Shown here piece by piece: positions 5,203 to 6,212 of a stretch of DNA of 6,212 nt. This DNA comes from Thermoanaerobaculia bacterium. GTDB lineage: Bacteria; Bacteroidota; Bacteroidia; Chitinophagales; Saprospiraceae. The DNA lies in the NCBI GenBank assembly GCA_023151335.1, contig JAKLJF010000312.1, positions 1 to 6,212 of the forward strand, given 5' to 3'. Positions within the stretch are counted from its first letter, which is position 1, and every line of letters begins with the position of its first letter. Under the pieces are notes generated by a model that was given only the letters and a program-made list of their open reading frames with translations, did no database searches and was not told the origin of the DNA. Made by a program: the position numbers and the translations under genes.

Positions 5203-6212
5203 AAAGTGGCAGGCCCGGCTGATCCGGCAATTCAAAAGGACAGGGGTGTGACGTTTACCAAACTTTCAAAGTTTGGTAAACGTGTGCCGCGTTGGCTCGA
5301 TCAGCCCGTGTCTATCGCCCCGCTCGCCGTATTCCGCATTGTTTTCGGCCTGCTGATGCTGGGCAGCACCATCCGGTTCTGGGCGCTGGGTTGGATAGAA
5401 GATCATTACATTCAAAGCAAGGTACAGTTCAAATACTACGGCTTCGAATGGGTGCAACTGTTGCCGCCGGCCGGCATGTATGCCCTGCACGTCGGGATGC
5501 TGCTCGGCGCTTTGGGTATAATGCTGGGCTACCGCTACCGCTGGTCGGCGCTGTTGTTTTTCCTGACCTTCACTTACACCGAATTAATAGACCTCACCTA
5601 CTACCTCAACCACTACTACTTCGTCAGTTGGGTCAGCCTGCTGCTGATCTTTCTGCCGGCCCACCGGTATTTCTCCCTCGACGCACTGCGCAACCCCGGC
5701 ATGCGCCGTACGGAAACCCCGCGCTGGACCATCCTGATCCTGCAATTCCAGCTGGCCGTGGTGTATGTGTTTGCCGGCCTGGCCAAGATCAACTACGCCT
5801 GGCTGATCGATGCCATGCCCCTGCGCATCTGGTTGCCGGCCAACGATACCCTGCCGCTCATCGGGCCGCTGCTGAAATGGCACTACACGCCCTGGCTGTT
5901 CAGCTGGGCCGGCATGCTGTACGATTGTACCATCGTGTTTTGGCTCTCGTACCGGCGTACCCGCCCCTGGGCCTACGCCGCCGTTATCTTCTTCCACGTC
6001 GTGACCGGCCTGATGTTCCAGATCGGCGTTTTTCCCGCGGTGATGATCGGGGCGACGCTGATCTTTTTTCCGGCAGGATGGCATGAAGGGGTGTTGGAGT
6101 GGGTAGGGAGGGGGATGCAGTGGGCCCCACCCCCAGCCCCTCCCCCCAAGGGGAGGGGGGCTCGCCCACACTTTACAAATCTGTCCGGATTTGGGGTGCA
6201 AAAAGTAAATTG
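5185..6212 (+). CDS. HTTM / vitamin K-dependent gamma-carboxylase-like membrane protein, 3' end outside window
   Basis: The frame stays open from 5185 to the right edge (342 codons plus 2 bases), so the C-terminus is missing. It is a polytopic inner-membrane protein with hydrophobic segments at about residues 43-65, 95-115, 119-135, 145-158, 181-200, 235-255, 262-278 and 280-296. It resembles the membrane half of vitamin K-dependent gamma-glutamyl carboxylase (GGCX). LNHYYFVSW (141-149) followed by PAHRYFSLDAL (158-168) corresponds to the GGCX segment with NNHSY and ANHYWSVDGL. AGLAKINYAWL (197-207) corresponds to AGVKKLDADW, placing K201 at the carboxylase active-site Lys. FFHVVTGLMFQIGVFPAVM (269-287) matches the next conserved block. 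Bacterial HTTM proteins have no proven reaction. The ATG at 5185 lies inside a tandem repeat, and homology only begins near residue 37 (WLDQPVSIAPLAVFRI), so GTG at 5284 or 5308 are alternative starts. A palindrome (residues 23-33) and a GC-rich repeat (about 312-328) are translated in frame. Confidence 0.87.
   Translation, partial: MSNVEVKVAGPADPAIQKDRGVTFTKLSKFGKRVPRWLDQPVSIAPLAVFRIVFGLLMLGSTIRFWALGWIEDHYIQSKVQFKYYGFEWVQLLPPAGMYALHVGMLLGALGIMLGYRYRWSALLFFLTFTYTELIDLTYYLNHYYFVSWVSLLLIFLPAHRYFSLDALRNPGMRRTETPRWTILILQFQLAVVYVFAGLAKINYAWLIDAMPLRIWLPANDTLPLIGPLLKWHYTPWLFSWAGMLYDCTIVFWLSYRRTRPWAYAAVIFFHVVTGLMFQIGVFPAVMIGATLIFFPAGWHEGVLEWVGRGMQWAPPPAPPPKGRGARPHFTNLSGFGVQKVN
5251..5283. repeat. Perfect 33-nt palindrome (16-bp arms, 1-nt centre)
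   Basis: The left arm ACGTTTACCAAACTTT (5251-5266), a central C (5267) and an exactly reverse-complementary right arm (5268-5283) form a flawless inverted repeat. It has no following T-tract, so it does not look like an intrinsic terminator. It lies in the 5' part of the HTTM frame, encoding residues 23-33 if translation begins at 5185, or in the untranslated leader if translation begins at GTG 5284. It may be a dispersed palindromic element, an mRNA hairpin controlling HTTM expression, or a protein-binding site. Confidence 0.8.
6120..6169. repeat. GC-rich hairpin repeat element inside the HTTM frame
   Basis: An outer stem GTGGGC (6120-6125) / GCCCAC (6164-6169) encloses a 9-bp inner stem CCCCTCCCC (6137-6145) / GGGGAGGGG (6150-6158) around a CCAA loop. 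Base composition differs sharply from the neighbouring gene. In frame it encodes a proline-rich then Gly/Arg segment (about residues 312-328) with no counterpart in the HTTM fold. The pattern resembles C/G-block palindromes dispersed between genes of many Bacteroidota. It is probably a REP- or MITE-like insertion into a loop, or the point where the gene is disrupted. Confidence 0.65.

Noticed and set aside
4099..5235. A 378-codon minus-strand open frame opposite the imelysin gene
   Set aside because: It is a shadow of the imelysin coding sequence; the plus-strand frame has a lipoprotein signal and family motifs. Its N-terminal part merely translates the GAAT-rich repeat in reverse.
5292..6086. 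A 264-codon plus-strand open frame overlapping the HTTM gene
   Set aside because: It is out of frame with the HTTM protein and rich in Arg, Pro and Ala, as expected of a shifted GC-rich frame. The frame starting at 5185 shows membrane segments and GGCX-like motifs instead.
6172..6209. TTTAC ... GTAAA pair flanking the sequence after the GC-rich hairpin, as possible inverted ends of an insertion
   Set aside because: Only five bases match over a 28-base spacer and the window ends there, so an element boundary cannot be supported.
1..6212. CRISPR arrays, tRNA or rRNA genes, transposase genes
   Set aside because: No regularly spaced repeats, tRNA-like folds, rRNA-like sequence or transposase motifs were seen on either strand.

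Overview
The window looks like chromosomal DNA from a Bacteroidota bacterium with fairly GC-rich genes. Four things point there: a DUF4856 lipoprotein next to an imelysin lipoprotein and an HTTM membrane protein, an association I know mainly from Bacteroidota; a TAnnTTTG-type -7 promoter element; AT-rich start regions without clear Shine-Dalgarno sequences; and several small intergenic repeat types I associate with environmental Bacteroidota such as Saprospiria-like lineages. The lineage below phylum is a guess.

Layout: positions 1-107 are intergenic, with a hairpin/T-tract element and a short AATGAC tandem repeat. A large MGH1/GH63-type glycoside hydrolase gene (108-2732, minus strand) fills the left part. 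A 199-bp divergent intergenic region (2733-2931) separates it from a plus-strand gene set: a DUF4856 lipoprotein (2932-4059), an imelysin-family (M75) lipoprotein (4072-5160), and an HTTM / vitamin K-dependent carboxylase-like membrane protein (5185 to beyond the right edge). The three genes are 12 and 24 bp apart and probably form one operon. A candidate metalloregulator operator (2845-2859) and a -7 element (2886-2893) lie upstream of it.

How they may work together: two lipoproteins anchored in the cell envelope plus a polytopic membrane protein form a plausible iron or metal uptake or maturation module, with the imelysin as the metal-related component. This is inference from family knowledge and gene order. 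The glycoside hydrolase is divergently transcribed, has no signal peptide, and has no obvious functional link to the operon.

The most unusual feature is that the HTTM reading frame is bracketed by small repeats. A 21-nt tandem repeat supplies its apparent ATG, a perfect 33-nt palindrome lies in frame in its N-terminal part, and a roughly 50-nt GC-rich hairpin lies in frame after the last visible membrane segment. These look like dispersed palindromic elements that have entered or been absorbed into a coding sequence.
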